A DNA stretch of 64,000 nt. It comes from Choristoneura fumiferana. Lineage: Eukaryota; Arthropoda; Insecta; Lepidoptera; Tortricidae. The notes under the pieces are model-generated. The model saw nothing but the letters and a program-made list of their open reading frames with translations, was not told the origin of the DNA and did no database searches. The stretch spans positions 9,020,047 to 9,084,046 of the forward strand of contig NC_133494.1 in the NCBI RefSeq assembly GCF_025370935.1. The letters run 5' to 3'. Shown piece by piece: positions 20,708-33,337 of this stretch (position 1 is its first letter; each line of letters starts with the position of its first letter). The translations under genes were made by a program, and so were the position numbers.

Positions 20708-21003
20708 AAATGTCATCATCCCATCAACCCTGCTGGGCACAGGGCTCCTCTCAGAATGAGAGGGCTTGGGCCGTAGTTCCCACGCGGACCCAATGCGGAT
20801 TGGGAACTTCACACGCACCATTGAATTGCTTCGCAGGTTTCCTCACGATGCTTTCCTTCACCGTAAAGCTTGTGGTAAATTTCAAATTAATTTCGCACAT
20901 GAATTTCGAAAAACTCAGAGGTGCGAGCCGGGGCTTAAAGCCATACGATACGATCCTCTGCTTCAGAGGCGATAGTCAAACCACTAAGCCACCCATCACG
21001 GCT
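20708..21003 (-). repeat. tRNA-derived SINE, nearly full length
   Basis: On the minus strand it starts with a decayed head (AGCCGTGATGGGTGGCTTAG) and runs to CAGCAGGGTTGATGGGATGATG. It keeps the CAACATTGAA-free body with GAGTTTTTCGAAATTCATG and GAGAGGAGCCCTGTGCCCAG. It lies downstream of CDC26. Confidence 0.75.
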
Positions 21004-21190
21004 ATCAAATGGACTTAAATGAAATGGCAATTGTTTGAATCCAACATTACACCATCTAATAATATGGCGTTCACGGGCTTGTCACACCATGGTAACTTAT
21101 AACTATATTCTTATTTGTAACTTCTGAGCACCTTTCATCAGCTCGTTTATATTGCCAATATAACGTAAAAAGCATATTTATTAAGTAGGC

Positions 21191-21381
21191 CAGTGTTTTC
21201 CAAACTGTGGGTCGCGGTATCTTTAAAATACTCTCACCGTTATTGTGTATGAGTATTCAATGTTTGTATTATCAATTTATCAACGTAGGTAGGACAATAC
21301 AAATAACTGTAAGTGGAGGTAGGCAGGGGGTCGCCAAATATTTTCTAACCAAGAAGGGGAGTCGCGTCCTGAAAAACACTG
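21191..21381. mobile_element. Small non-autonomous hAT element
   Basis: The left end CAGTGTTTTCCAAACTGTGG and right end CTGAAAAACACTG are the classic hAT CAGTGTTTTTCAA type. Flanks AAGTAGGC (21183-21190) and AAGCAGAC (21382-21389) match at 6 of 8 bases. It has no transposase. Confidence 0.7.
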
Positions 21382-22369
21382 AAGCAGACCATTACTCACA
21401 GGAAGAAAATTTTGCCGCCCTCATGTTTAGGTTTTAAAATAACCATAGTGCCCATACATATAAGTACAAGATGTCAATACATTATTATTGTCGGGATGCC
21501 CCGATTTCGTCACAGTATAAGTAATGAAAAATTTCGTGCTCATTCTAAACGGTCCGAATCGTAGGTGCGAAAAATTGTGAAATATAATATTATCTTGATA
21601 TTATTCAGTAGGTATTATTTATTATGGAATTTTGCCGCCCTGGGCGGACCGCCCCTCCCCCCGCACCCACTACGCTACGCCACTGAATAATATTTCATAG
21701 GTACTTATTAAAAACTATTGATAAGTTCATTGACATTTCCATTTTCTGATAAAGGCAAATTTTCTAACTTAGTTATACCTATATCGATTTGTAAAATTCT
21801 TTCACAGTCAAACCTTTAACATTGACTAGGTAAAGTATTATTTTAAATCCAGGAAAAGTTAACAGCAAGTTAGTAATTTCTATTATTATGTCGGATTTCG
21901 TTAAGATATTTGTAAATTCTTACTTAACTTTATTGTGAATTAATTACGTAAGAAGTAAAACAGGTAATAAGAATGATTAGTTATGTTTAAGAAATTCAAG
22001 TAAAGCTTTTATATATCTGTGCGTACATCTAATTTAATCTATCTAATCCAACCCCTTTTGGTATATTTATTTTGGGAATCTGCATTACACGCAACGCAAT
22101 GCGTTTGATGCACATCTTCTAATCTAATCAAGCGTTTGCCGCTGCGCTCACCGCGTAGACAATGTATGGTAATTAAATAATCTGATGCAAATTGATGTGT
22201 GTCAAACGCATTGCGTTTATCCCATTACTCGTAAACAACCGAGCGCTTAAGATCGGTAATTTCACTCTGCATAAGCGTCGAACTTAGAAATTAGTGTCGA
22301 AGTTCGAATCCCGGTCAGGTCAGACTTAACAAAGTTCAAAAATAAACACACACAAATAAATAGTACCCC

Positions 22370-25300
22370 CTAATCAATGTATGGTTTTACTTTAGTCTGG
22401 TTTTCGTCCGCTACGCGCTTTTTAGATTTCTTCTTCCACAAAGCGCACCACAATCTGCGAAAATGACAATGTTAAGTTAAATTTTAAATCGATATTTTTT
22501 TGATATTGAACATATTGAATATAATATAAATTAAAATATAATAATATATTACCTTTATTTGGTATTAATTAACTTAATTAAATGGATATTAAAAATCATG
22601 TGCGTACGATATACTTACACGAAAGAGGAAGAAAGCATCAAAATCAAAGTTATCTGGCATAAAAATCAAAGGCTTGAAACCAAAATAAACCGTAATTAAT
22701 TAGGTAATTACCGTAGTGTTAGGAAGTATATTATCTCGACAACACTGAGAAAGGAGAATCCCATGAAAAGTCCCAGAAGGCCCCCACAGTTGGCCAAAAA
22801 GTCGGTTTGGCCGTACAGCTCTGACCTACGCGATGTGATGAACTGTGCCTCTTTGAAGAATATGAAGATACGAGTCATGTACGTACTGAAACATATTATA
22901 AATATTAGACTAGAACAAGATGCTGCTAGTCTAAAGCGACAAAATAATAAGCCAGTATAATACAAGGTAAAAATGTAAAGCAAGCATGCTCATGGACTGT
23001 TTACATTTGCTAGCAATGAGCAGGCTAGTTTTGAGTATGCTCTTAAAATAAGCATGCTCAAAACAAACACTCCGTCCGATACACATGCCTTTTGATAGCA
23101 TGCTCCTGTCAGTTCAACGTCAGTGTTGCCACGGCAATTACCGTGTTCTACGGCTATCACGCCAAAAATCTCAAAATCCACGGCATACGGCTACAACCCT
23201 GTGCCCGTTAGGGTTTTTCGCTAATTCAACGGTAGTAAATTAAATAATTTATAAAAAAACACTTTAAGTATTTTTTTTGCTTGCAACTCGTGGCACTAGA
23301 CTGGCCAGAGACTGTCAAAATTGTCATATTGTCATTCTAGCCCGGCTTAGATAATTTTGATACTTCTGCTATAAGAAATAAATAAATTATTTTTTCTTTA
23401 ATTCAACCTCCTACCATCCTCAAAACAAACCTCAAAATGTTAGAATATGTTGTATGTTGTGTTATGTTAGAATTAAAATGTTAGAAGATATATTCAATGC
23501 CAATCTGATCAAAATGGTCCAAAAATTGATGCGTCTGGACTGTACGTAAATGGGCACTGACAAAGGTCATAAAATTTACCAAGGGACTACTAAAGTGCAT
23601 CATCAACTTTCACACATTACTATAATGAATGTTGATGCAGCTTGAAGTCTCGAGTATAATTTAATGTCTGGAAAATTTAAATAAATATCTAAGTATCAAC
23701 ATCGTTTAATCAGTGTACAGCAAGTGTTATCAGCCTCATTTTTTAATTTGGCGCGGTTGTTAGGGACAGCTTTCGTTGGCCAGAGTCTACCAATACTAGC
23801 ATGCTCATTAAGCAAACGCGTTCACACTTGCTTTATTACCTTTCCCCTTCCACCCCCGCATCAACTAGCATGCTCGAAAATAGCAGGGCCAGCTATTAGA
23901 GAGAATGCCACTAAAAAGCATGCTCGATAGTAACAATGTCCTGTTCACACATAGTAAGTAGCATTTGCTCGATAGTAGCATGCTCTCGTGCTACTAAAGA
24001 GCATGTGTAACAGGGGCCTTACAGCGGCATCGTTGACAACTTACTCGTTCATTTCCGGGGCTATAGGCCACTGGTAGCTGGTGAATATGGCTCTCCAGTC
24101 AAAGTCAGCCTGCGAAGTTTCTGCCTCGTATTCAATGGAAGTGCAAGACGGCTTGCATTTGCAACGCAAGGCCACATCCCGCGCTAGCCGCAACGTATTG
24201 TTAACCTCATTGCCGTTTGTGTCATCTTTATTTAGGCTAGTTTGAGCTGCCACTGTTACCATTTCCACTACAAATTGATAATAAAACGGATTGAATCCCA
24301 TATGATGTATCAGTTTTAGTATATTTTATTGCGACCCCACGTTAGATGAGGTTCTTGGGATCGTAATAAAATTAACCTCGTCGCGTCGGTTTAGTTCTTG
24401 AACGTTAGGCTGATCACAAGTCGAGGTCTTCACATACTTACTGCTTAGGTTAAAAAAAATATTTTTAACAAAAACTTATTAAATCATTTTAAGTCACTTT
24501 GATAAATCTGATTAAAAAATGGCAGAGCACTCCCGGCATCGAGTTTACTTACTTTGAGCTTTCTGCACGCATTCGATACTGCCAGCATTGCAGACTGTCA
24601 TGTTAGGGCCATCTAAAAATACAATTGCGTAAGTAAAATTGTTAACAAGTCCCTTCGATGGGTTTATTTATAAGGTGAAAAAGTAAATTTAGTACTTGAT
24701 TGTATTACATCCTGTACTTACAGAGCATCCCGAAGTGGACGCAACCGCAACGTATGTAAGTGAAATTACTCAGACATTCCATTTCGCAGTTTGCTTGAGT
24801 GTATACTTTGAAGTATTGCAGATAACGCTCAGAAGGAAAGTAGCATTGCCGGCTAAAATGTACCAAAAAACCCCAAGCATTAGAGACGATGAGTATTTGG
24901 GTATGCAGCTGTTACATTGAATTGAAAATAGATAAAGTCCGCTCGAAAATTTGTCAAGGATAAATAAAGATCAAATAGGGACTTTTTCACTCACGTTTCA
25001 GGGCTATATGGGAGAAGGCCTTCAGAAGTGGTCATCATTTTTGGTTTAACTGCTACAACGACTTCTTGCGACAGTGGCGCTCTGAAATATTGTTGAGACA
25101 GTCGCGGCAACTCTGCCGGATTGTGCAGCAGAATCTAAAATATGATTTTGTTAAACACTTAGATAATTTCTGTTACTATATACCTACTATTGATTAACGC
25201 AATCACTGCCACCGACGAATATATGCGCTTCCGGAACTTCACCCAGTGCCGCTGTCATAATTATTCATACATTTTGAACGCACATGTGCGTCGGCGTCGG

Positions 25301-28300
25301 TGGCACCTGTGGAAGCCAGGTGGCAGTGAATGGCAATGAAACTACCAGTGTGTCGCGTAAATTTTCACGTGTGCCGCGATTGCCGCGATGTGTAAGGTAT
25401 GCTGCATTTAAATCATGATTAGTTATTTTAATATATAGCTTTTAGGGGTTTCGTACCTAAAGGTGTCAACGAAGCTTCGCTGTTCGTTATGTTATGCATA
25501 TTTATTATGGGTATACCTACTGCACGAAACCCTCTACGCAAAATTCCGACTCGCAATTGGCTATTTTTTACTATTAATATTTTTCACTTTGATAAACGAA
25601 AAGTGTGCCGTTACAACCAAAGGGTTGAAAACGCCTGGATTAAAAGGTTTGTGATTGATCGATATATTTATTATTATTGCGTTGCTCAATGGAAGTCAGT
25701 GCTAATAGTATAGTATTAAAGCATGTAAAAGTACTACGCGTATATAGGTATGTGTGTGTACTGTCTGATGCAATAAAGACACATCCATAATTAATTAATT
25801 CCACTTGATTTTACGATCAGAAATAAGCTAGTCATAACTAAAACAAGTTCTTTATTGAAAGATGCCAATGTTTTCATAAAGTACCTACATTATACGAGAC
25901 AGGAATTTTATAGAGCATGTTAGGAGCTCATAAAAAGAATGCAACGAAAACCGGAGCTATCAAGTTATAGGTATCTTTGTTTATTTTTAGCAAGATTGCT
26001 CTAAGTATTTACTTTTATAGATTTTTCTTAGTCTATTTATTGATCACGAGCTCGAGTGGGATTAATAAATATATACCTACCTTGTATCCTTGTACTGGAC
26101 CTCTGCATAGGTAGTCTAGATCCACCTCTGTCGCCATCAATACAAACGATAGTCCTGCTTTTGCACCATAACCCTTAGAAATTCACAAGGTATTAGATAA
26201 TTAATTACGTAGGTTGGTAGGAAGTATATGAAATATCTAAGGAAACTTAAACTTACTATTTATTAAATATTAAATCAAAGAATCGAAGATTCTTTAAAGC
26301 GAAAAAGATTTCTTAGATTTTCGGTTGGTAGGTCGGATTCCTGGTGGTCGAGTTGGTTGGTAGGGGAGGGGGGCCCAAAGCGAGCATACTGCTCACCATG
26401 AAAATATAAGGACAATGGCGGTGTGACTGCGTGGCGATATCCGCCCCGCCCCGGTCCACCTGCCGCAGTCGCCCACCACCGCCTGTTAGCGACCGTGCGC
26501 GTGTAGTGTCAAAAATTACGATTTGATCAGTTCAGATATGAAAAATACGAGGTATGTATCTAGTGTTTTGCGGATTTGTGAGGACGTTGTTGAAAAACGT
26601 TAATTGTAATATGTATTGACAGTTATTTAGCTTTGTTTTGGTAAATTGTTCTTGAAGGTGCGCGAAATATTTGAAGTTTAGGTTCGAGTACAATGTGGAT
26701 TTGGTCGAAAAGGCAAAGCGGGCAGGGCAAAGTGAGCATGTGCCCACATACCGTTAGGCATATTAAAGCGATTTATTTGTTTTTGAGTTATTTAAACGCT
26801 TAGCTTGCTTGTTTTCATTGCTTAATTGTTTTAGATGGTCAATAATTACAAAAGAAAAACTGAATAAGGTGCTTGGGATGAAGAGTCAATGTCAAAAGCA
26901 ATGGCGGAAAGCAATGTTTTGGAAGAAGTACCATTTTTTGTTAAATTAGTTATGTTTTGACTCTGATTAAAGTCTACATCAAATCACTGGAGTTTTATTG
27001 ACGTGATCGACGTATTTTTTGTCCTTATCTCCAAATAAATATTTTATAGTTATTGCATGAATAAAGGGTGCTCATTTTGCCCCCTTTGTGCACGCTTTGC
27101 CCAAAAGCAGTGCTCGCTTTAGGCTCCGCCTCGGGCAAAGCGAGCAAAAGTAAAGTTTTCGTAATTTGTTATTTTTGTTAGTTTTTCTAAACTTTGTAGA
27201 ATATTGAAGTATGTATAATTAAACTACGATAAATTCAGCTTTAAATAGCATTTAAAGTTAAGTGATACTGATATTTTCTTCATACTTTTTTCTCAGTTCC
27301 TCTAATGGTGCTCACTTTGGGCCCCCCTCCCCTACATCTCTAGTGCGTACGGCGCATAGAAGGCGCCTGGCTAAAATCGCGTACGGCAATCCAAAAACAT
27401 TTCTCGTTTTAAAAAAAGTAAGCGTATTTTCATGATTCCTGAATCAAACTGGATGAAACGATTGAATCAAGGTTTGCGTGTGTCAGGCTAGTTAGCGCTA
27501 GGGTAGTGTAGTGACCTTAGTGACTTAGTGAGGTTTATTCGTCAATTTTGATTTTTTCCCTGCAGTGGGACGTAGGTACGTACAAAGGCTGAGATTTAAC
27601 TAAATGAGCCAATGAGGGCTATCGCGAATGCGCTAGTGTAGCGTGAGGTCTCCGAAATGTCAAATCTCATAGTTTTTGGGTCAGCTTCGCGGGTTTATTT
27701 ATAATTAGAATAATTTTGTGAATATTTTGCATTACCTGAAATTAATTATGGCAATTATGCGTTACGGGGCAATGAATGTCTGTGTTTTGAGACAGTTTTG
27801 TCTTTCGGAAACTTTTGTCCTCCCTTTTTTCCGAACAAAACGGGACTAAGCAACACTGTGGTTGCTGGATATTTTTATGGTACGGTTTTAAGGTGTATTA
27901 AATATGATTTTAATCTAAACTTTGTTTTAACGCCCGTAATAACAGACTCTGAAAGCTACACTTAAAAACCTCACGCAACAGTGCGCCATCTAGTGAGACA
28001 AAAAGCGATAGCCCTCATTGAAAGCAAGACTAACGTCAAACAGACGTAACGACACTAACGCCATCTAGCGACATTACACCTGTCAAGAAATCCCCATTGA
28101 ATAAAAAAATGTCCTCTAATGCCCCTAACATTAACATTAACGTTATACTTACGGAACCTCTATGAGGATATGTTTCTATGGGCGTATCGTCAGGATATCC
28201 GTTTTCTAAAGTCCAGGGTGTCGTCAAGTTCTCTCCAAATGCAAAGTCCAAATACTGGTAGTCTGTGTGCAATCTAATAAGTAGGTACAAATGAAGAACG

Positions 28301-31300
28301 TTTGATCTGTTACTATTGAAAGGTTGCTAGCCTGTCACCTATACGGTAAAAAATAAAGTAAAATAAAAAGGTAACAAAATAAATAATAAAAAGTATTTAC
28401 TTTTCCTGGCGGAGAAGATGATCTGCACCCAAAGTGTTGAACGTATAACATATTCCTTCTTCCGTCAGAATAGGTGAAAAGAGATCCGAACAATAGTCTT
28501 TGTTTACGTCTTTCCATTTGCAACCGAAAAATGTTTCTGTTATATTGGGGCACACCTACAAAAATGTTTAAAGATTATAGCAGCGAAAAACTAATAGGTA
28601 TCTTGATTAGAGATAAGTTCAGTAAAGGTCATAATAAATGCCATGCAAAGGAATAAGTAAAGTAAGTAAAGTTAGGGAATATATAATATTACTAACGTAG
28701 TTAGGGCGTCTTCAGTGGCTCGCACGGGTATAATGTACTGGTTTCTGCTAAACCGACACGGGTGCTTTCTACGTGCAAATAGGCAAACGTCAGGGCGCTC
28801 ATCTATCAGCCATGCCCTTGGCGCCGTTTTAGATACAACACGACACGCGACAAAAATGACAGGTCGGTCGTGTAAGTCGTGTTTGTTAGACATAGAATAA
28901 ACTAATACTCACTGAGATAAGTACATATAAAAGCTAATACGTTGAGGAGAACAATAAAAAAAGTGCTGGCATGCGTGGCGCCCTGTTACCTGGCGGCCCG
29001 GTCGCCCCTAAAAGCCGGCGCTGGCAAACGTATCTAGTATTGTCACAGAATAAGTAATAGTACGTATTGTCAATATTTTCGGTGAGCTCTACTGTATTGC
29101 CCCTGTTCTCCTTGTGATAATTCTATTCTAAAAATGACGGTGAAATTCTTGTACCAACCTCTTTGAGTGTATTGACCGTGTCTATGCCCCTGCCAAATTT
29201 TCTACCTCTTTTAGGTGAGAGATGGGAATCGCACACCAACGAAACGTCTTCGAAGTCGAAACGCCTAAAATATTTTTTAAATATGTTAATAGTTATTTAT
29301 GATACAAGTGCGGAAAGTAGGCAATTCCCAACGAGTGGCGGAGAACTTGAAACACGAGCGAAGCGAGTGTTTTGAGCCGGCACCAGTTGGAATTTCCTAC
29401 TTTCGACACGTATATCATACAACGTTTTACAATGCATTAAGCGAGGAAAAAAATCGAGGCAGTGACTACATCATTTATTTGCCATACTCGTTTTTACTAC
29501 AGTAGCAGGCAGTATATATACATACCGACATGCACGCCAAACCAAATTCGTTAACGTATACACTTTATTAAACCAACTTTCATAACAATCATTATCATCA
29601 ACTCAGAAGATTAGAACAGCTACAGCTAGCTACTAATGATAGGTAAAGGAGACTTTGTTTTAGTATCGTGATTTTTATGATTAATTATTTTCCCTTGTTG
29701 CTTGACATTTTCCACACTTATATTGGCTAGTCCTTATCTCCTGCACGCTCCTATAACGCTAAATATCAGTGCAACCCGTAAATAAATCCGAGTAATAGTT
29801 AACTATCATCAAGAATATTTTTTTATATTATGTATCTAATCTACCTTAACAAAAAGTTACCGTAATCTGAGATTGTTTAGCTTTGGAACTGTAAATACTC
29901 AAAATTGGTTCACTAATTCTAATAGATAAAAGCAAATAAATAAGAATAAGACGTACCGGTAGATGTTATAATATCCATGTGTGTAGAAGTAAATTATTCT
30001 ATCAATTTACGATGTTTATTAACTTAGGTATGTATATTATAGTTCACGTATTTCAGCATTGAGTTTGTCACTGGCAATATGTGCTTCGTGGAGGACGTAA
30101 GGCGGTGTAAAGTCAGATATAAATTCATCATTTGAACTTTTCATTTTTAATTTACTTATCAATTATCAAAAATTAATTCACCGACTGAACTCATGCATTA
30201 CTTTGGCGGGATTTCATGACAGGCGCGAACGGGTAACATGATTGGTTCGTGCGACGTCGTGCGCGCGCACTGGAAGCTCATTGGTTAACTTCGAGTGCGC
30301 GCGCTTGACGTCGCACGGTCCCGTATTGGTTTCAAGAATTTATTTCTTTTTTTTTCATAACTTTAGACGGAATCATAATACGAGTTTACGTGAAAAAAAA
30401 AAAATTAATGTTCTTTTATGTCCGTTTAATCTGTATTATCTTATCAGTAAATATTCAGTTGGTTGCATCAAACGTTTTCTTATTTATTCAAAGCCTAACT
30501 ATAACGACTCTTTAGACTTATTTTTTTAACAATAGTTTGGACATCATTTGGCAATTTAAAAGTTACTTTACCGCACAAGTGCGTAAGTAAAATCCATACA
30601 ACTTTACTACACACTTGTGGACGCGTGCAGGAATCACTAATTTTCTATGGATATGTTGACCCACGTCAAGAGGCACTTCCGAGCACGTGCATTGTAAAAA
30701 CAGTTACCTTACACACTGTACTTAATGTTAATGCAATATGCAATCAAACCAATACGCTGAAACTGTCGTGACCGAGGGACACTCAACTTACTCCTGGTCA
30801 GTCAAGTTGCCGTATGTTTCCGAGCCGTTGTACAAATGGTAATATTTAGTAAAGTTATATTTTGACTGCATTGCCTTTGTCTCGAAGCACACCGTCACTG
30901 CTGGATATGGTATCTACAATAATAGTAACTTTGCTTTATTTTCATAAAGAGAAGTAAAGAGAATTCGTAGCGAGCTTATATAATATGTATTAAACTTATT
31001 TAAAAATAAATGTCGCGGCAGTGAGTTATGATATAATAGTGTGTGATAGGATAGTAAATCTGTTTTTATAAACTGCATGACTACCTTAAAAACAGGCATT
31101 GGGTTCTCTGCAAAGCTTACTATGACAGGACTTTCATTCCACTTCTTGTAAACTTTTGCTATTAACCCAGCGCAAAGAACGACGCAGCATGTAAACATGA
31201 ATATCCAGAAAATCCTGAAAAGAGATAATGCGATATAACACTTATATGTTTTGAGTAGAATTAAAATAGCGATATAAAGCTCTTTCTGAATAGTCTTTTC

Positions 31301-32991
31301 TTGTCCCTGCAAGGGGTAACTGATGAGATTGTCAGGATGAGGAGTGTTTCCGAACTTTCCGAGAGGAATATAATCTGACCTGTGGATGCATTCCATCTAT
31401 TTAGCTAGATTCTAACCAAATGGATGGAAAGCAAAAAAATAATCAAATGAATTTGGCGACTAATATTGTAAGGCAGCTACTTTTTTTTTTGATCTTCAAT
31501 ATCTGTCTACCAATTTAATCAACATCAACCCCCAATAAAGAGCATCGCAAATAATGACTTAGCAACTAAATTAATAAGTGGCTGTTTCACCATCCACTGA
31601 TTAGTGTTAAGTGACGGTTAAACGTCGGTTAACGCTAATCAATGGATGGTGAAACAGCCCCTTAATCTTCTTTTTTAATGAAAGGGAACGCGACCTCGCA
31701 CGCGCGGGAACCGGCCGGCTCCGCCAATGAGCGTGCCGCATTCAGAATACCGCAACAAGTCACCATGTAGTCGCAAGTCGTATGTACGAGCGAGCGAAGC
31801 GAGCGAGCATGACGGTTCGGAGCAGAAGCGACTCGGATAGGTTAGGTTTTTATTAAAGCAGCCCGCCCAGTTAATATTGCTTCACAAATGATCTTTCCTG
31901 TTGGATTTTAGCCACGTGTTTATACTTTTCGATCATTATCCTCAATGTTTGTACAAAAAAAAAATAGGTTCGTCCTTTGTCTTTTAGACCTCAAAGCAGA
32001 AAATAGAAGCCCCGCCTTAGTCTTATAAAAATAGAGGTGATAATATTAAATTAGAGTCTGTTCAAATTGTTTAATACATACAATATACCTAGACACTTAT
32101 TAGAAGCTTAACATTTGTAGACATATTACAAATTTAGTTGCTTCAATAATCGTCATGCCGATTAATTAAAACGTAGCTTGGATTACACAATATACGGTCG
32201 CCTGAAAAGTATCTATTTATTAGGCGCTTAAAATTAGTCGCTGATTTACTAATTTAGTAGACAAATAATTAAACTTGAAGGCAGAAATGACATGCAAGGC
32301 ATGAAAAAAAAAAAGCCGTGGTGGCCTAGTGGTTTGACCTATCGCCTCTCAAACAGAGGGTCGTGGGTTCAAACCCCGGCTCGCACCTCTGAGTTTTTCG
32401 AATATTCATGTGCGAATTACATTTGAAATTTACCACGAGCTTTGCGGTGAAGGAAAAACATCGTGAGGAAACCTGCCACAAACCTGCGAAGAATTCAATG
32501 GTGCGTGTGAAGTTCCAATCCGCACTGGGCCGCGTGGAAACTATGGCCAAGCCCTCTTGTTCTGAGAGGAGGCCTGTGCCCAGCAGTGGGACGTATATAG
32601 GCTGGGATGAGGCAGAAATGACAGTTTAAAGAAGCTGCGTTAATTACAACCCTTTTTTTAGCGTTTCCTATTGGTAAAGTTAGAGCAAAAAATAGCAAAC
32701 TTACTTTTCCACAAATGTCCTTTCCTTCTCTCCAATGTATTTGAGGCCATGAAGATTTGAATTGGACGTGTAGTCCACGAGGTAGTCCTTGATTAAGCTA
32801 TGCTTCCCTCTTTTCTTAACTTTCTTAGGAGAGCCGTCATCTGATTTTTCCATGTTCGTTTCTAAATCGGCAGGTGGAATATCTCCATTGCTGGCAGACC
32901 TGGGAGCAGAGAAGAGGCATTATATAAATGTGGTTTCTACACTTTACATAATGATGTAGTTTAAAAACCTTTACCTCGTGTGTCGCTTCAT
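22370..32991 (-). CDS. ppk: Pickpocket-family DEG/ENaC sodium channel subunit
   Basis: Fourteen coding exons, minus strand: 32975-32991, 32705-32899, 31085-31214, 30792-30913, 29159-29264, 28401-28555, 28153-28273, 26081-26173, 24995-25134, 24722-24852, 24553-24612, 24045-24267, 22712-22885, 22370-22454. All are GT-AG and in frame, giving 583 residues, normal for ppk. The start ATG has an in-frame TAG 18 bases upstream. TM1 is about 72-93 (IFWIFMFTCCVVLCAGL), followed by SPVIVSFAENPMPVF. The Cys-rich extracellular domain includes FEDVSLVCDSHL, FFGCKW, GICYTFNTLG, LENGYPDD and CKCKPSC. TM2 (about 532-555) starts at ANCGGLLGLF and holds the selectivity-filter motif GFS at 540-542. These amiloride-sensitive Na+ channels form trimers in sensory neurons and epithelia. 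I cannot say which ppk paralogue it is. Confidence 0.93.
22985..24010. repeat. Cluster of AGCATGCTC motifs in ppk intron 12
   Basis: AGCATGCTC or a close variant recurs about nine times in two groups (22985-23110 and 23800-24005), fitted between ppk exons 12 and 13. The core GCATGC is palindromic. The right end CCCCTGTTACACATGCTC (minus strand) could be a transposon terminus, but I cannot find a convincing mate on the left. Confidence 0.5.
26363..27332. mobile_element. TA-flanked TIR element with internal GGGCAAAGYGAGCA repeats
   Basis: The ends GGGGAGGGGGGCCCAAAGCG and CTTTGGGCCCCCCTCCCC are inverted and flanked by TA on both sides (26361-26362, 27333-27334). Inside, the subterminal motif GGGCAAAGYGAGCA or its complement recurs near 26709-26745, 27067-27090, 27095-27125 and 27130-27150. 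There is no transposase frame. The element lies in ppk intron 7. Confidence 0.7.
27610..28020. mobile_element. CAATGAGGGCTATCG TIR element, copy 2
   Basis: A near-identical 411-base relative of the element at 10230-10655, with the same ends and interior (GTGTTTTGAGACAGTTTTGT). It lies in ppk intron 7, 133 bases from exon 7. Confidence 0.8.
29290..29425. repeat. Palindromic GAAAGTAGG element
   Basis: GTGCGGAAAGTAGGCAATTC pairs with GAATTTCCTACTTTCGACAC, with paired outer flanks (ATGATACAA / ATATCATAC). The centre has CGAGCGAAGCGAG. It starts within 30 bases of ppk exon 5. Confidence 0.6.
30248..30317. repeat. GC-rich hairpin with long matched arms
   Basis: CGTGCGACGTC and GTGCGCGCGCACTGGAAG pair with CTTCGAGTGCGCGCGC and GACGTCGCACG around a 12-base loop containing ATTGG. 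It stands out from the AT-rich ppk intron around it. Confidence 0.65.
31579..31661. mobile_element. Short intact Harbinger-like MITE
   Basis: A palindrome beginning GTGGCTGTTTCACCATCC and ending GGATGGTGAAACAGCCCC, with flanks TAA and TTA. It is the uninterrupted relative used to interpret the nested element at 19295-19840. Confidence 0.65.
32314..32610 (+). repeat. Full-length tRNA-derived SINE with target duplication
   Basis: It starts AGCCGTGGTGGCCTAGTGG (A-box region), has a B box GGTTCAAACCCC, then GAGTTTTTCGAA, the conserved body, and ends CAGTGGGACGTATATAGGC. The 13-base direct repeat GGCAGAAATGACA occurs at 32280-32292 and 32611-32623, as expected of reverse-transcribed insertion. 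The extra 21 bases with an A run between the left repeat and the head are unusual. It lies in ppk intron 2. Confidence 0.85.
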
Positions 32992-33337
32992 GTCGTCCAG
33001 AGACAACTAAATTTTGTATGTGAGCTGGGGCAGTATGTAAACTTGGGCTTGGTTAGAAAAGTGTTAAATTTTGTCATTACGAAAATCCCAACGGACTTGC
33101 CTGCATCAATTAGAAAATTGAAATGTGTTCATGGAAAATATTTTTACCATGTTATTTTGCGTAGAAAAGTGACAGTTATTGCGTAACCCTAGAGGGCACA
33201 TATGAGTTGGTATCGATATGATATAAACTTGCAATACATTGCGTGTGAACAATAATATAAATATGGGTCTAGTACTTGTTATATCAGTTAATTACTTATT
33301 CGCATTTGTTACGAGGCAACTTATTATTTAACATGTA

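Noticed and set aside
22290..22330. tRNA-like B box GTTCGAATCCCGGTCAG
   Set aside because: No matching A box or acceptor pairing is visible; probably a small SINE remnant.
28672..28893. 73-codon minus frame as an extra ppk exon
   Set aside because: It lacks ppk-like motifs, and exons 4, 5 and 6 already join in phase without it.
30029..30145. Minus-strand frame MKSSNDEFISDFTPPYV... as the missing ppk exon
   Set aside because: It has no acceptor with a pyrimidine tract and no donor in the needed phase; 29159-29264 fits exactly.
31215..31396. Upstream extension of ppk exon 3 (MECIHRSDYIPLGKFG...)
   Set aside because: It would insert unrelated sequence before TM1; the CTCTTTTCAG acceptor at 31215 gives the family junction EKIFW.
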